A stretch of 64,000 bases of DNA from an uncultured Thalassolituus sp. (GTDB lineage: Bacteria; Pseudomonadota; Gammaproteobacteria; Pseudomonadales; Oceanobacteraceae). A program made the position numbers and the translations under genes. Every line of letters begins with the position of its first letter. Within the stretch, counting starts at the first letter, position 1. Positions 1 through 9,573 of the stretch are shown here, piece by piece. The stretch lies in contig CAJXUK010000012.1 in the NCBI GenBank assembly GCA_913061435.1, forward strand, positions 1 to 64,000. The letters are read 5' to 3'. The notes beneath the pieces are model-generated. The model was given only the letters and a program-made list of their open reading frames with translations. It was not told where the DNA came from and ran no database searches.

Positions 1-25
1 TGTGAGAGTAGGTCATCGTCAAGCT
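1..25 (+). rRNA. rrf: 5S ribosomal RNA, 3' end only (partial)
   Basis: The first bases match the 3' part of a gammaproteobacterial 5S rRNA: the GTGAGAGTAGG segment followed by the 3' strand of the terminal helix, ATCGTCAAGC. The rest of the gene and presumably a whole rrn operon lie to the left of the window. A strong intrinsic terminator follows at once, as expected for the end of an rrn operon. The exact 3' base is uncertain by a few nucleotides. Confidence 0.85.
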
Positions 26-33
26 CTTATTCT

Positions 34-70
34 AAAAACCCCAGTAAGGAAACTTGCTGGGGTTTTTTTT
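34..70 (+). terminator. rrn operon intrinsic terminator
   Basis: The stem CCCCAG-t-AAG / CTT-g-CTGGGG has a GAAA loop, is preceded by five A and followed by eight T. It directly follows the 5S end and would stop transcription of the rRNA operon. Confidence 0.9.
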
Positions 71-90
71 CGTCTGCAGAAAAGTGGTTT

Positions 91-131
91 TTGACGACCT
101 GAGCCTGCGAAGGGCCGGCCATCGTCAAGCT
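91..131 (+). other. possible internally deleted 5S rRNA remnant
   Basis: Positions 117-131 repeat 14 of 15 bases of the 5S 3' end at 11-25. TTGACGA at 91-97 is the matching 5' strand of the terminal 5S helix and pairs with TCGTCAA at 122-128. Only about 24 unrelated-looking bases lie between the arms, where a full 5S would have about 100. It could also be a plain hairpin. Confidence 0.4.
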
Positions 132-459
132 TATCTCTTATTTCTTATCTCCTAAGCGTTTATGTGTCCTTTTGATCCACTATTTGTGAATACGGTGAGC
201 GGATATATGTATTTATTGATAGAAATAATGTCAATAATTTCAATGATATATTCCTGAAAGTCCACTGTTTATGGTGCTTTTAAGTGTTTATAAGTACTTT
301 TAGGTAAAAAATAAAGCTATTCCAAATATAGACATTCTTTATTATTATCTATCCTCAAGTAAGTATGAATGTTTATCATGTACGATGATTAGTTAATACT
401 GATCATCTACGGTAGCTAATAATAAGAGTGATCTAAAGATCGCGATGGAATTCTAGAGC
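132..459. other. AT-rich intergenic region upstream of the propionyl-CoA carboxylase genes
   Basis: No credible coding sequence or RNA gene is visible. The region should hold the promoter for the gene at 460, but no clear -35/-10 pair stands out. A bulged inverted repeat (GTAcGATGAT near 379 with ATCATCTAC near 403) and a short palindrome GATCTAAAGATC near 431 could be protein-binding sites. Confidence 0.4.
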
Positions 460-2127
460 ATGGCAAAATCAAACAAAGCATCCAGTCCAGTAGCGTCATT
501 AAGCAATCCTTTCGATAAAGAAAAAGAAGTCGAATTTATTATTCCAGGTCAGGTTGCTTATCAACCTGGTTTATATGAAGAAAGCCTAAAGAAAGGCTAC
601 CAGTTAATACAACGCCCTAAAAAAGCAGCAGGTGTTAATGCTGTTACTCGCCAACATGCAAAAAAACGCATGACGATTTGGGAGCGTATTTCTGTATTAA
701 CCGATGAAAGTCCAACGGTTTTATTCCAAAACTGGGGTAAAAATTTAGACGGTGCTTCATTGGTAACTGCAGTCGTTAAGATCAATGGTCGCGACGTTGC
801 TTTATATGGGCATGATTTTACTGTGCGTGCAGGCTCTATGGATGCAACTAACGGCAAGAAACTGGCGCGTTTGTTTGAACTTGCTGGCAAACGTAAAATT
901 CCTTTAGTTGGCCTTAATGACAGTGCGGGTGCTTATGTACCTGCAGGTGTGGGTGGTTTAGATGGTTATGCCGAAGCATTCACCGCTCTGCGTAAAATTA
1001 GCGGTGTTGTGCCTTCTATTATGTGTATGTTTGGTTTTAATGCGGGCGGTGGTTCTTACTTGCCACGCCAGGGTAGCTTTTTAATTCAACCTAACGATAC
1101 TTTTTTTGGGTTAACAGGCCCTGGTGTTGTGAAATCGGTATTGGGCGAAGATGTCACCCCTGATGAACTTGGTGGTCCCAGTGTTCATAGTCAAAGCGGT
1201 GTAACGGATTTTGTCGTCAAAGATGAAGTGAGTGCATTAAAGAAAGTAAAACGCTTACTTAATTACATTCCCAATAACAACAGTGAGTTTGCTCCGTTTC
1301 AAAAAACTTCTGATCCGGAAAATCGTAAAACGTGGGATATTGATATCCTACTAAAGAAAGCCTTTAATAGCCCAAGTGGTTTTAATACCCCGTTGGATGT
1401 CACCATTATGATTCAGCAGTTATGCGACCATGGTGACTTTATGGAAATCCAACCAGACCGTGCGCGTAATACTATTACTGCACTAGGGCGTATGGGCGGT
1501 AATGTCATCGGTTTTGTAGCTAATAACTCAGCGGTTTCCTCGGGCCAAATTGATATTGCTGCCGCCTATAAAAACGCCCGTTTTATCCGCTTTTGTAACC
1601 TTTACAACATTCCAGTGATCTTTATGGAAGATACCACGGGATTCCTACCGGGCAAGGATCAAGAAGCTCAAGGCATCGTGCAGGCAGGTCGTGCTATGTT
1701 GGATGCAATTATTGATTTACGCACACCGCGTTTTTTATTGATTATCCGAAATGCCTTTGGTGGTGCGTACGCCTCTTATAATAATTATCCGACCGGTGCC
1801 GATTTTGTGATTGCGCTGCCTTCTACGCGTGCTGCAGTAATGGGACCCGCAGGTGTAGAGTTTGTTTATAAAAATGAATTGCGAGCAATTCGCAGTGCAG
1901 TTAAAAATAAAGAGCAATCACCAGCCTGGGCGAAAGAACAAGAAGCCTTATTAGCCAAACGCTATGAAGAAGAATTAATGAATCCTAATGAAGCCTTAAG
2001 TTTAGGTTCTATTTCTCAAATTGTAATGCCAAGTGATTTGCGCAAAGTCTTGTGTGAAAACATGGGTTTCCATTTGCGTCATTATACACCAGAGCCATTG
2101 AATGCTGTTCAGCGAGAGTTCCATTAA
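460..2127 (+). CDS. acyl-CoA (probably propionyl-CoA) carboxylase, carboxyltransferase subunit
   Basis: This 555-residue protein of the AccD/PccB carboxyltransferase family transfers CO2 from carboxybiotin to an acyl-CoA in the cytoplasm. Both halves of the crotonase-like double fold are visible, with oxyanion-hole segments around [14 protein letters not shown] (residues ~152-165) and [13 protein letters not shown] (~430-442). Length is close to other acyl-CoA carboxylase beta subunits. The biotin carboxylase-BCCP fusion follows 124 bp later, then epimerase, mutase and MeaB, which points to propionyl-CoA as substrate. A GGA-containing ribosome site lies about ten bases before the ATG. The stop codon lies inside the first unit of a 14-bp tandem repeat. 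Acetyl-CoA or methylcrotonyl-CoA as substrate is less likely from context. Confidence 0.88.
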   Translation: MAKSNKASSPVASLSNPFDKEKEVEFIIPGQVAYQPGLYEESLKKGYQLIQRPKKAAGVNAVTRQHAKKRMTIWERISVLTDESPTVLFQNWGKNLDGASLVTAVVKINGRDVALYGHDFTVRAGSMDATNGKKLARLFELAGKRKIPLVGLNDSAGAYVPAGVGGLDGYAEAFTALRKISGVVPSIMCMFGFNAGGGSYLPRQGSFLIQPNDTFFGLTGPGVVKSVLGEDVTPDELGGPSVHSQSGVTDFVVKDEVSALKKVKRLLNYIPNNNSEFAPFQKTSDPENRKTWDIDILLKKAFNSPSGFNTPLDVTIMIQQLCDHGDFMEIQPDRARNTITALGRMGGNVIGFVANNSAVSSGQIDIAAAYKNARFIRFCNLYNIPVIFMEDTTGFLPGKDQEAQGIVQAGRAMLDAIIDLRTPRFLLIIRNAFGGAYASYNNYPTGADFVIALPSTRAAVMGPAGVEFVYKNELRAIRSAVKNKEQSPAWAKEQEALLAKRYEEELMNPNEALSLGSISQIVMPSDLRKVLCENMGFHLRHYTPEPLNAVQREFH

Positions 2128-2172
2128 GTTAGTTCTATTAAGTTAGTTCCATTAAGTTAGTTTCATTAAACA
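2117..2172. repeat. 14-bp tandem repeat, four units, over the stop codon
   Basis: Four consecutive 14-bp units of the form AGTTCCATTAAGTT (2117-2130, 2131-2144, 2145-2158, 2159-2172) differ at one or a few bases. The first contains the TAA stop of the carboxyltransferase gene, so extra copies lie in the intergenic spacer. It looks like slippage-generated duplication of a gene end. Confidence 0.9.
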
Positions 2173-2251
2173 CACTTGGAATCCTTAACTAACATCACGC
2201 TTAAGCAATCATATAAAAGAATTTGAAGCCAAAGGCTTATAGGAATAGAAA

Positions 2252-5128
2252 ATGAACAACGAACATTATTTAAACAATCTATTAATTCATAAAGATCGTC
2301 GTTTGATCAATGCAGGCAATGAATGGGCGCAAAGCTTTGAGTGCAGCAACATGCGCCCATTAATTATTTGCCGAGGCCCTATTCGTAAAGAGGCAATGGA
2401 CGTTTTTGAAGAAATGGGTATTGAGCATTACGGTATTCTATTATCTGAAAAAGATTCTATCGTTTATCAAAATGCATTGGCTCCAGAATTGCGCCAGTTA
2501 ACCGACCCTAAGCGCGTTCACCGTGTGCCCGATTACACGGGGGTTGATAAAGAAGAGCGTAATATTCGTATTCAGCAGATCATCAGCATTGCCCGTGAAA
2601 ATAATTACAACTCAATTTTTACCGGTTATGGCTTTATGGCCGAAGATGAAACTATGGTTGCGGCTATGGAAGATGCAGGTCTTAATTTCATTGGCCCGTG
2701 TTCTAAAACCGTTCACGATGCCGGTCTTAAAGACGAAGCAAAGCGAACTGCATTAAAAGTCGGAGTTAGTGTGACTCCAGGTATTGATAACGCCACAGCT
2801 ATTACGCTAGTAAAGAAATACCCTGATGAGAAAGCATTATTGGCGCTAGTTAAAAAAGAAGGCCTAGATTCTGTTGACGGTGCCTTCAATAAAGAACTTT
2901 TTGACAGTGCAGAAACCGCTGTAGAAAAAGCTGATTTTGTATTGGCTGCGGGCTATAAGAAAGGTGTGGATCTTTATACCACAGAAGAATTGCAAGAAAC
3001 GATTCGTGAGCAAGTGATTGTGATGAGTCGTGATTATCCAGAGAACCGCATCCGTCTTAAGTGTATTGGCGGTGGTGGTGGCAAAGGTCAACGAATTCTA
3101 CCTAATCCAACTTCTTTTGAAGGTGAGCCAGACGAGCAACTCGCGAAAGTGGCAGAACTTGCGCCGTCGCTGGTTTTAGAAATACTTAATGAAGTAAAAG
3201 CCACGGGCCAAGGCGATAATAAAAACGTTTTAATTGAACTCAATATTGAAACAACTCGCCACCAAGAAATTCAGGTAATTGGTAATGGTGATTGGAGTTT
3301 GGCCTTAGGTGGTCGTGATTGCTCATTGCAAATGCATGAGCAAAAACTGTTAGAAGTTTCGGTAACCACAGAAGAGCTTGAAAGTGCGTTAACTGAAGCG
3401 GTAAAAGATGGTCGTGATGTTGAAGCAAAAATTTTGACTCAAGACCTTAAAACACTGCACGCTATGGAAAAAGAATCAGAAGTATTTGGTGCTGCGGTAG
3501 GTCTTGATAGTGTTTCAACCTTTGAGTGTATTGTCGATCGCGACAAACATTTCTTTATGGAAATGAATACTCGAATTCAAGTTGAGCACCGCGTCACCGA
3601 ACTATGCTATGCGCTGAAGTTTGTGAACCCAGACAATGACAAAGAATTTTTTATCGTAGAATCACTTGTCGAAGCCATGGTGCTATTAGCTGCTCATGGT
3701 GCGCGTTTGCCTAAACCAGAGCGTATTAAACGTAATAATGCTTCAGTAGAAGCGCGTTTAAATGCCACGAACCAAGCGTTGGCACCTCATGCCGGTGGAA
3801 TTATTGAAAACTGGTCTGACCCTCATGCCAGTGAAATACGTGACGATCAGGGTATTAGTTTGCATAACCCAGACACCGGTGTGTTTATGAAATACCATCT
3901 AGCCGGGGCTTACGACAGTAATATTGCCTTGTTATTAACTGTTGGCCAAAACCGCTTGAATAGCTACCAAGAGCTATCCGAAGTGTTACGAACTACGGAG
4001 TTAACCGGTAAAGACTTATCAACTAATCTTGAGTTCCACTATGGTTTAGTCAATTGGTTTTTGGGTAATAATATTAATGCTCGCCCAACGACACGTTTTA
4101 TCGTTCCTTATCTAACTGCAGTGGGCTTGCTAAAACAAAAAGCCAATAACTTAGATTTAAATTTTGCTTACCAGCAAGTGTGTAATAAAACTCTAGCTAC
4201 GGCTAAAGATGAAGAAGCTAAGGCAGCGCTATTGGATGTGTTAACACGTAAACATTTATTATTAACGCGCCCGCTAGAAAAGCTAATTGCAGAGCCACAT
4301 GTACTAGCAGGCTGGTTGAGCTTAAATCAAAAATATTTTGAGCTAAATACTAAAGGTGAAATTGTTTGGCTAGAAAATCCGGTTAAGGTGTTGTCTCAAG
4401 CGTACCATTTTCTCAATATGGACTTTAATGCAGACAGCCCAGCTTCGAGTATGATTTGGGATCATGACCATGATGTTCTGTCGCAAGCATTGGGTTTTTA
4501 TGCTGAATTGGAACGTGTTCTTAATACCAACGATTATGCAGAAGTTTGTACGTTATTAGCTAAGAAAAAATCGCCAACGGATAGTCTTGATGCAGCTCAA
4601 TGGCTTGCCATCCAGTCGGCGCATTTGGGTTATCAAGCAGGTAATGATATTTTATCTTTACTGCCATTTATTGGCTTACAAACTCAGTTTTTTGACTTAA
4701 AAGTTAATGACGATTTAAGTGTGCATATTCCAGATACTTTGCTGGATGAGACCTTGCAAGTGCAAATGGCAAAAGTTTTAGTGCCACCACCTATTGCCAA
4801 GAGTGATGAAATTTTAGCGCCAACCGGTGGTATGTTCTATGCCTGTGAAGCGCCAGGAATGCCGCCATTGATTGAAAAAGGTGCTCATTTTGAAGCAGGG
4901 CAGCCACTTTATATTATTGAAGTGATGAAAATGTTCAATAAAGTGAATGCGCCATTTGCTGGTACTGTCGATGAAGTACTCATTGAAACCGATGGCTCTA
5001 TTATTAGTAAAGGTCAGGTACTGTTTAAAATTACTCCTGATGAAAAAACGGTCGTTGAAGCCCCCGAAGTGATTACGGCACGGATACAAGCTCAAACACT
5101 AGAGTTTTTAAATTTAATTAATGTGTAA
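2252..5128 (+). CDS. biotin carboxylase-biotin carboxyl carrier fusion (acyl-CoA carboxylase alpha subunit)
   Basis: This 958-residue cytoplasmic subunit carboxylates its own biotin with ATP and bicarbonate for the carboxyltransferase encoded just upstream. The N-terminal third is a biotin carboxylase: an ATP-grasp glycine loop GGGGGKGQRI near residue 272, IETTRHQEIQVIGNG, and the catalytic EMNTRIQVEHRVTE segment. The C-terminal ~100 residues are a biotinyl domain with the EVMKMF motif, biotinylated lysine about residue 893. The ATP-grasp part holds an unusually long, acidic stretch between residues ~175 and 270, and the region ~500-845 between carboxylase and biotinyl domains is poorly recognisable. 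AGGAA lies seven bases before the ATG. Context supports propionyl-CoA carboxylase. Confidence 0.85.
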   Translation: MNNEHYLNNLLIHKDRRLINAGNEWAQSFECSNMRPLIICRGPIRKEAMDVFEEMGIEHYGILLSEKDSIVYQNALAPELRQLTDPKRVHRVPDYTGVDKEERNIRIQQIISIARENNYNSIFTGYGFMAEDETMVAAMEDAGLNFIGPCSKTVHDAGLKDEAKRTALKVGVSVTPGIDNATAITLVKKYPDEKALLALVKKEGLDSVDGAFNKELFDSAETAVEKADFVLAAGYKKGVDLYTTEELQETIREQVIVMSRDYPENRIRLKCIGGGGGKGQRILPNPTSFEGEPDEQLAKVAELAPSLVLEILNEVKATGQGDNKNVLIELNIETTRHQEIQVIGNGDWSLALGGRDCSLQMHEQKLLEVSVTTEELESALTEAVKDGRDVEAKILTQDLKTLHAMEKESEVFGAAVGLDSVSTFECIVDRDKHFFMEMNTRIQVEHRVTELCYALKFVNPDNDKEFFIVESLVEAMVLLAAHGARLPKPERIKRNNASVEARLNATNQALAPHAGGIIENWSDPHASEIRDDQGISLHNPDTGVFMKYHLAGAYDSNIALLLTVGQNRLNSYQELSEVLRTTELTGKDLSTNLEFHYGLVNWFLGNNINARPTTRFIVPYLTAVGLLKQKANNLDLNFAYQQVCNKTLATAKDEEAKAALLDVLTRKHLLLTRPLEKLIAEPHVLAGWLSLNQKYFELNTKGEIVWLENPVKVLSQAYHFLNMDFNADSPASSMIWDHDHDVLSQALGFYAELERVLNTNDYAEVCTLLAKKKSPTDSLDAAQWLAIQSAHLGYQAGNDILSLLPFIGLQTQFFDLKVNDDLSVHIPDTLLDETLQVQMAKVLVPPPIAKSDEILAPTGGMFYACEAPGMPPLIEKGAHFEAGQPLYIIEVMKMFNKVNAPFAGTVDEVLIETDGSIISKGQVLFKITPDEKTVVEAPEVITARIQAQTLEFLNLINV

Positions 5129-5200
5129 CGAGTTGTTTAACAAACTTTATCGCTAGTTCTTCACGAATATTCGAGAATTAGCTTATTGGGAAATAGAATC

Positions 5201-5620
5201 ATGATAGTTGGATTAGATCATATCGCCATCGCGGTACCGGATTTAGAAAAATCGATTAAACGTTTTATAGACGATTTTGGCCTTACATTTAATGGCCAAG
5301 AAGATGTGCCGGCAGCCAAAACCAGTACGGCTTTTTTTCCATTATCAGAAACCAGCATTGAATTGGTGCACCCATTAAATGGTGAAGGCCCAATTCAAGG
5401 TTACTTGGATAAAAAAGGTGGCGGTATGCACCATTTGTGTTTCCGCAGCGATGATATTGAAGCCGATGTTGAACGCTTAAAAGCCAAGGGTTATCAGTTT
5501 TTATCGGAAGCGCCAACCTTGGGTGCGCATAACTGCAAGGTGATATTTATTCACCCAAAAAGTTGTGATGGCGTTTTAATTGAACTCAACCAACCTCAAG
5601 ACGACGCGGGTGAGCACTAA
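5201..5620 (+). CDS. mce: methylmalonyl-CoA epimerase
   Basis: A 139-residue vicinal-oxygen-chelate protein that interconverts (S)- and (R)-methylmalonyl-CoA between the carboxylase and the mutase. The family opening [14 protein letters not shown] gives the first metal ligand (His7). GGGMHHLCF and the terminal VLIELNQP supply the other expected His and Glu ligands. I chose the ATG at 5201 because the family starts just before LDHIAIAV; an upstream TTG at 5186 would add five residues. Its TAA overlaps the mutase ATG (TAATG), so the two genes are translationally coupled. Confidence 0.93.
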   Translation: MIVGLDHIAIAVPDLEKSIKRFIDDFGLTFNGQEDVPAAKTSTAFFPLSETSIELVHPLNGEGPIQGYLDKKGGGMHHLCFRSDDIEADVERLKAKGYQFLSEAPTLGAHNCKVIFIHPKSCDGVLIELNQPQDDAGEH

Positions 5621-7791
5621 TGACTGATAAGAAAGTGTCGGATACCAACGAATCAGAAAAAAAATACACATTAGAAGAGTGGCAAGCCTTAGCCATTAAA
5701 CAGATGAAAGGCTTAACTCCTGAAGAAATGGAATGGCATACCCCCGAAGGTGTGCCAATTAAGGTGCTTTATACCCAAGACGATGTAAAAGACCTTAAGT
5801 ACGCCAATACCATGCCGGGTTTAGCGCCGTATGTTCGTGGCCCACAAGCGACCATGTATGCTGGTCGTCCTTGGACAATTCGTCAGTATGCGGGTTTCTC
5901 GACAGCGGAAGAATCCAATGCCTTTTACCGTAAAAACCTAGCGGCTGGGGCGCAAGGTGTTTCCGTTGCTTTTGATTTAGCTACTCACCGTGGCTACGAT
6001 TCAGATCATCCACGAGTGAGTGGCGATGTCGGCAAAGCCGGTGTGGCGATTGATTCTGTAGAAGATATGAAAATATTATTCGATGGCATTCCATTAGATA
6101 AAGTTTCTGTATCAATGACTATGAATGGTGCCGTGCTTCCTATTTTGGCGAATTACATTGTCGCCGCTGAAGAGCAGGGCGTTAGCCAAGATAAATTATC
6201 GGGCACCATTCAAAATGATATTCTAAAAGAATTCATGGTTCGTAATACGTATATATATCCGCCAGCGCCTTCAATGAAAATTATTGGCGACATTATTGCG
6301 TACACCTCGGGCAACATGCCTAAGTTTAATAGCATTTCTATTTCTGGATATCATATTCAAGAAGCGGGTGCAGATGCAGCATTAGAGTTGGCTTACACCC
6401 TAAGTGATGGCCGTGAGTATGTGCGTACCGCTTTAGCGGCAGGGCTTGATGTGGATGCCTTTGCGCCACGCTTGTCTTTTTTCTGGGGCATTAGCATGAA
6501 CTTCTACATGGAGATCGCTAAGTTGCGCGCGGGGCGTCTATTGTGGAACCGCATTATGGCCGAGTTCAAACCCAAGAACCCTAAGTCATCCATGCTTCGC
6601 ACCCATTCGCAAACGTCTGGCTGGTCGCTCACAGAACAAGATCCATATAACAACGTAGTGCGTACAACGATCGAAGCCATGGCCGCGGTGTTTGGTGGCA
6701 CACAATCTTTGCATACCAATGCACTCGATGAAGCCGTTGCCTTGCCTACCGAATTCTCCGCGCGTATTGCGCGTAATACGCAGATCATTATTCAAGAAGA
6801 AACCGGGATTAGCCAGGTTGTTGATCCTTGGGGCGGGTCTTACATGATGGAAAGTTTGACGCAGCAAATGGCTGATAAAGCGTGGGAGTTAATCGAAGAA
6901 ATCGAAGAAAAAGGCGGCATGGCCAAAGCCATTGAAGAAGGTTTGCCAAAACTGCGCATTGAAGAATCAGCAGCACGCAAGCAAGCACGAATTGACCGTG
7001 GCGAAGATGTGATTGTGGGTGTGAATAAGCATCAACTCAATGAAGAAGCTGATTTAGATATTTTAGAAGTTGATAACGTTGCGGTGCGTGATTCTCAAAT
7101 TGAACGCTTAACCCATATCAAGGCATCGCGCGATACTGAAGCTGTTACAGCGGCTTTGGCTGATATTACGAGTGCTGCAAAAGATGGTAAAGGTAACCTG
7201 CTAGACTTAAGCGTGAAAGCCGCACGTTTGCGCGCAACGGTAGGTGAGATTTCAGACGCCATGGAAGAAGAATTCGGACGTTACAAAGCAGAAGCTCGTA
7301 CAATTTCTGGTGTATATGGCGCTTCTTATGAAAACGATGCTGATTGGCAGGCAATTAAAGCCGATATTGCCACGTTTGAAGAAGAGCAAGGCCGTCGACC
7401 GCGTATGTTGGTGTGCAAAATGGGCCAAGATGGGCACGATCGAGGTGCGAAAGTCATTGCCACGGCCTTTGCCGATGTAGGTTTTGATATCGATTTATCA
7501 CCGATGTTTTCTACGCCAGAAGAAGTCGCTAAGCAAGCGGTTGAAAATGATGTTCATGTTATTGGTGTATCGTCATTAGCGGCGGGTCATAAAACCTTAG
7601 TGCCTGCGTTGATCGATGCACTTAAAGCGGAAGGCGCTGACGATATTATCGTGGTAGCAGGTGGCGTGATTCCAAAGCAGGATTACGATTATTTATGGGA
7701 TGCAGGCGTTAAGGGGATCTTTGGCCCAGGCACTAAAATACCTGTGAGTGCGCGTGCTGTTTTAGACTCGATTCGAGAAGCGCAGGCTTAA
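5620..7791 (+). CDS. scpA: methylmalonyl-CoA mutase, single-chain adenosylcobalamin enzyme
   Basis: This 723-residue mutase isomerises (R)-methylmalonyl-CoA to succinyl-CoA, ending the propionate branch in the TCA cycle. The N-terminal two thirds are the substrate-binding barrel, with [29 protein letters not shown] and [20 protein letters not shown] recognisable. The C-terminal domain carries the cobalamin-binding DxHxxG motif in QDGHDRG (lower-ligand His606) and the later GVSSLAAGH and VAGGVIP segments. Length matches the large/homodimeric type (MutB/ScpA), so no separate small subunit is needed. It overlaps the epimerase stop by one base. An adenosylcobalamin supply is required; no cobalamin genes are in the window. 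Confidence 0.96.
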   Translation: MTDKKVSDTNESEKKYTLEEWQALAIKQMKGLTPEEMEWHTPEGVPIKVLYTQDDVKDLKYANTMPGLAPYVRGPQATMYAGRPWTIRQYAGFSTAEESNAFYRKNLAAGAQGVSVAFDLATHRGYDSDHPRVSGDVGKAGVAIDSVEDMKILFDGIPLDKVSVSMTMNGAVLPILANYIVAAEEQGVSQDKLSGTIQNDILKEFMVRNTYIYPPAPSMKIIGDIIAYTSGNMPKFNSISISGYHIQEAGADAALELAYTLSDGREYVRTALAAGLDVDAFAPRLSFFWGISMNFYMEIAKLRAGRLLWNRIMAEFKPKNPKSSMLRTHSQTSGWSLTEQDPYNNVVRTTIEAMAAVFGGTQSLHTNALDEAVALPTEFSARIARNTQIIIQEETGISQVVDPWGGSYMMESLTQQMADKAWELIEEIEEKGGMAKAIEEGLPKLRIEESAARKQARIDRGEDVIVGVNKHQLNEEADLDILEVDNVAVRDSQIERLTHIKASRDTEAVTAALADITSAAKDGKGNLLDLSVKAARLRATVGEISDAMEEEFGRYKAEARTISGVYGASYENDADWQAIKADIATFEEEQGRRPRMLVCKMGQDGHDRGAKVIATAFADVGFDIDLSPMFSTPEEVAKQAVENDVHVIGVSSLAAGHKTLVPALIDALKAEGADDIIVVAGGVIPKQDYDYLWDAGVKGIFGPGTKIPVSARAVLDSIREAQA

Positions 7792-7813
7792 GGTTCACTT
7801 TCAAAAGTGGCCC

Positions 7814-7946
7814 GTAATTCACTTACGATCGCTATTGGGTACATCGTTTTGCGACACGCCGTAAATACATCCATATAGGCTCGTACACCCCTTCCCTGGG
7901 GTGTGACGGTCTTAAACGATGTACTCAATGTCAATCCGTGAATTAC
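7814..7946. repeat. imperfect palindromic intergenic repeat element (copy 1)
   Basis: Nested inverted repeats fill the gap between the mutase and meaB. The outer arms are GTAATTCAC (7814-7822) / GTGAATTAC (7938-7946). A 16-bp arm pair with one mismatch lies at 7834-7849 / 7914-7929, and a 7-bp hairpin at 7885-7904 has ACACCCC / GGGGTGT around TTCCCT. The segment CGCCGTAAATACATCC and the hairpin-with-TCCC layout match the reverse complement of the element at 14771-14881. I recall similar ERIC-like repeats in marine gammaproteobacteria, but cannot name the family. Confidence 0.75.
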
Positions 7947-8016
7947 TCGTACAATGCTAGATTTACCCGTAAATTTCGCCTTTAAACCGTAAGACTTTAA
8001 ACGATTAGGCCAAACC

Positions 8017-8985
8017 ATGATTGATTTGGAAAAACTAAAAAGTGGAAATCGTCGCGCACTTGCCAAGGCGATTACCCTGGTTGAAAGTAAACTCGATCAG
8101 CACCGTGTTGACGCCCAAGAAGTTCTTAATCAACTGCTTCCAAATACCGGCAACAGCATTCGTATCGGTATTTCGGGCGTGCCGGGTGTGGGTAAATCGA
8201 CTTTTATCGAGGCCTTTGGTCAGTACCTTATTTCGCAAGGTAAAAAAGTGGCTGTTTTGGCCGTCGATCCTAGTTCCCCCTTACGCGGTGGTAGTATTTT
8301 AGGCGATAAAACTCGCATGGAATTACTTTCTCGTGAAGAAAACGCCTTTATTCGTCCATCGCCCAGTGAGGGTGCATTGGGCGGTGTCGCACAAAAAACC
8401 CGTGAAACTATGCTGTTATGTGAAGCAGCAGGCTACGACGTGATTTTGGTTGAAACCGTGGGCGTAGGGCAGTCGGAATACGAAGTTGCCGCCATGGTTG
8501 ATTTTTTTCTAGTGCTTATGCTGCCAAATGCAGGAGACGAGTTACAGGGGATCAAGCGCGGCATTATGGAACTGGCCGATGCTTTAGTGATTAACAAAGC
8601 AGACGGCAACAGTTTATCGCTGGCTAACCAAACAAAGGGGTTTTATAAAACTGCTTTTAAATTAATGAAACAAAGTAGTTTTTGGACACCAAGAGTGAAA
8701 ACCTGTTCAGCCTTAAATAATGAGCGCATCGAAGATGTCTGGTTAATGATTTGCGATTATCAAAAAAAAGCCAATGCTAATATTAATGCTGGAATCAGCG
8801 CCTTTGATGAAAAACGAGCACGTCAAAATAGTGAATGGTTAAAAAAATTAATTCATGAAATGTTAGAGTTAAAATTGAAGCAAAATCCGCAAGTAAAAGA
8901 GCGTTTACCGCAGTTACAGGATGAGGTGTTAAATAATAAAGTCACTGCTTATAATGCAGCACAACAGATTATTGAATTGTTGTAA
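8017..8985 (+). CDS. meaB: methylmalonyl-CoA mutase-associated GTPase MeaB
   Basis: A 322-residue G3E-family P-loop GTPase of the MeaB/ArgK group, which protects the mutase and gates adenosylcobalamin loading. Visible features are Walker A GVPGVGKST (~residues 55-63), DPSSPLRGGSILGDKTRM (switch I region), ETVGVGQSE (switch) and the guanine-specificity NKADG. It is the fifth gene of the propionate module; the gap to the mutase is 225 bp, filled largely by a palindromic repeat, so transcription may be partly uncoupled. TAGG lies eight bases before the ATG. Confidence 0.95.
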   Translation: MIDLEKLKSGNRRALAKAITLVESKLDQHRVDAQEVLNQLLPNTGNSIRIGISGVPGVGKSTFIEAFGQYLISQGKKVAVLAVDPSSPLRGGSILGDKTRMELLSREENAFIRPSPSEGALGGVAQKTRETMLLCEAAGYDVILVETVGVGQSEYEVAAMVDFFLVLMLPNAGDELQGIKRGIMELADALVINKADGNSLSLANQTKGFYKTAFKLMKQSSFWTPRVKTCSALNNERIEDVWLMICDYQKKANANINAGISAFDEKRARQNSEWLKKLIHEMLELKLKQNPQVKERLPQLQDEVLNNKVTAYNAAQQIIELL

Positions 8986-9078
8986 TAGCTTTGATCTTTT
9001 ACCGATTGGTTTTAACTCGATAGCTACAATAGAAAAACAGTTAGACAATAAAATACAAGGCAAACAATAGACTTATTT

Positions 9079-9573
9079 ATGAATTCTGTAACCCGCTCCA
9101 AAGACATTAGCCAAGCACTGAAAACTTTTTTTGCCCAACATCTACCCATCACTCAGTTTATGGGTTTGGAAGTCGAATCTTACGATGGTGATACGCTCAT
9201 TTTAACCGCGCCATTAGCACCAAATATTAATGATAAACAAACGGCCTTTGGTGGTAGTTTATATAATGTTGCGGTTATGGCTTGTTGGGGAATGGTGTAC
9301 TTAAAAACACAAGAGAGAAAAATTAAATGCAATCAAGTGGTGGCAGAAGGTCATGTTAAATACATAGCACCAGTTAATGGCAAACTCAGAGCTATTTGTC
9401 ATGCGCCAAATGAAGAGGAGCTGGAGCGCTTCTTTAATCACTTTGCAGATACGGGTCGTGCGAAAATAGAACTGCAATCCGTGATTTACGACGACGAAAA
9501 TATTACTAAAATCGATAGCAAAATAAAGCCAGCCATGAAGTTCACTGGCGCATACGCTATTTTAGATTGTTAA
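9079..9573 (+). CDS. YiiD-type thioesterase domain protein (putative)
   Basis: A 164-residue hot-dog-fold protein resembling the C-terminal thioesterase domain of YiiD. NDKQTAFGGSLYNVAVMACWGMVYL (~residues 51-75) is the characteristic family segment, followed by VVAEGHVKYIAPVNG. It may hydrolyse an acyl-CoA or acyl carrier substrate, which is not identifiable here. It lacks the N-terminal acetyltransferase domain of E. coli YiiD. The 3' end overlaps the convergent amidotransferase gene by 17 bp. Confidence 0.75.
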   Translation: MNSVTRSKDISQALKTFFAQHLPITQFMGLEVESYDGDTLILTAPLAPNINDKQTAFGGSLYNVAVMACWGMVYLKTQERKIKCNQVVAEGHVKYIAPVNGKLRAICHAPNEEELERFFNHFADTGRAKIELQSVIYDDENITKIDSKIKPAMKFTGAYAILDC

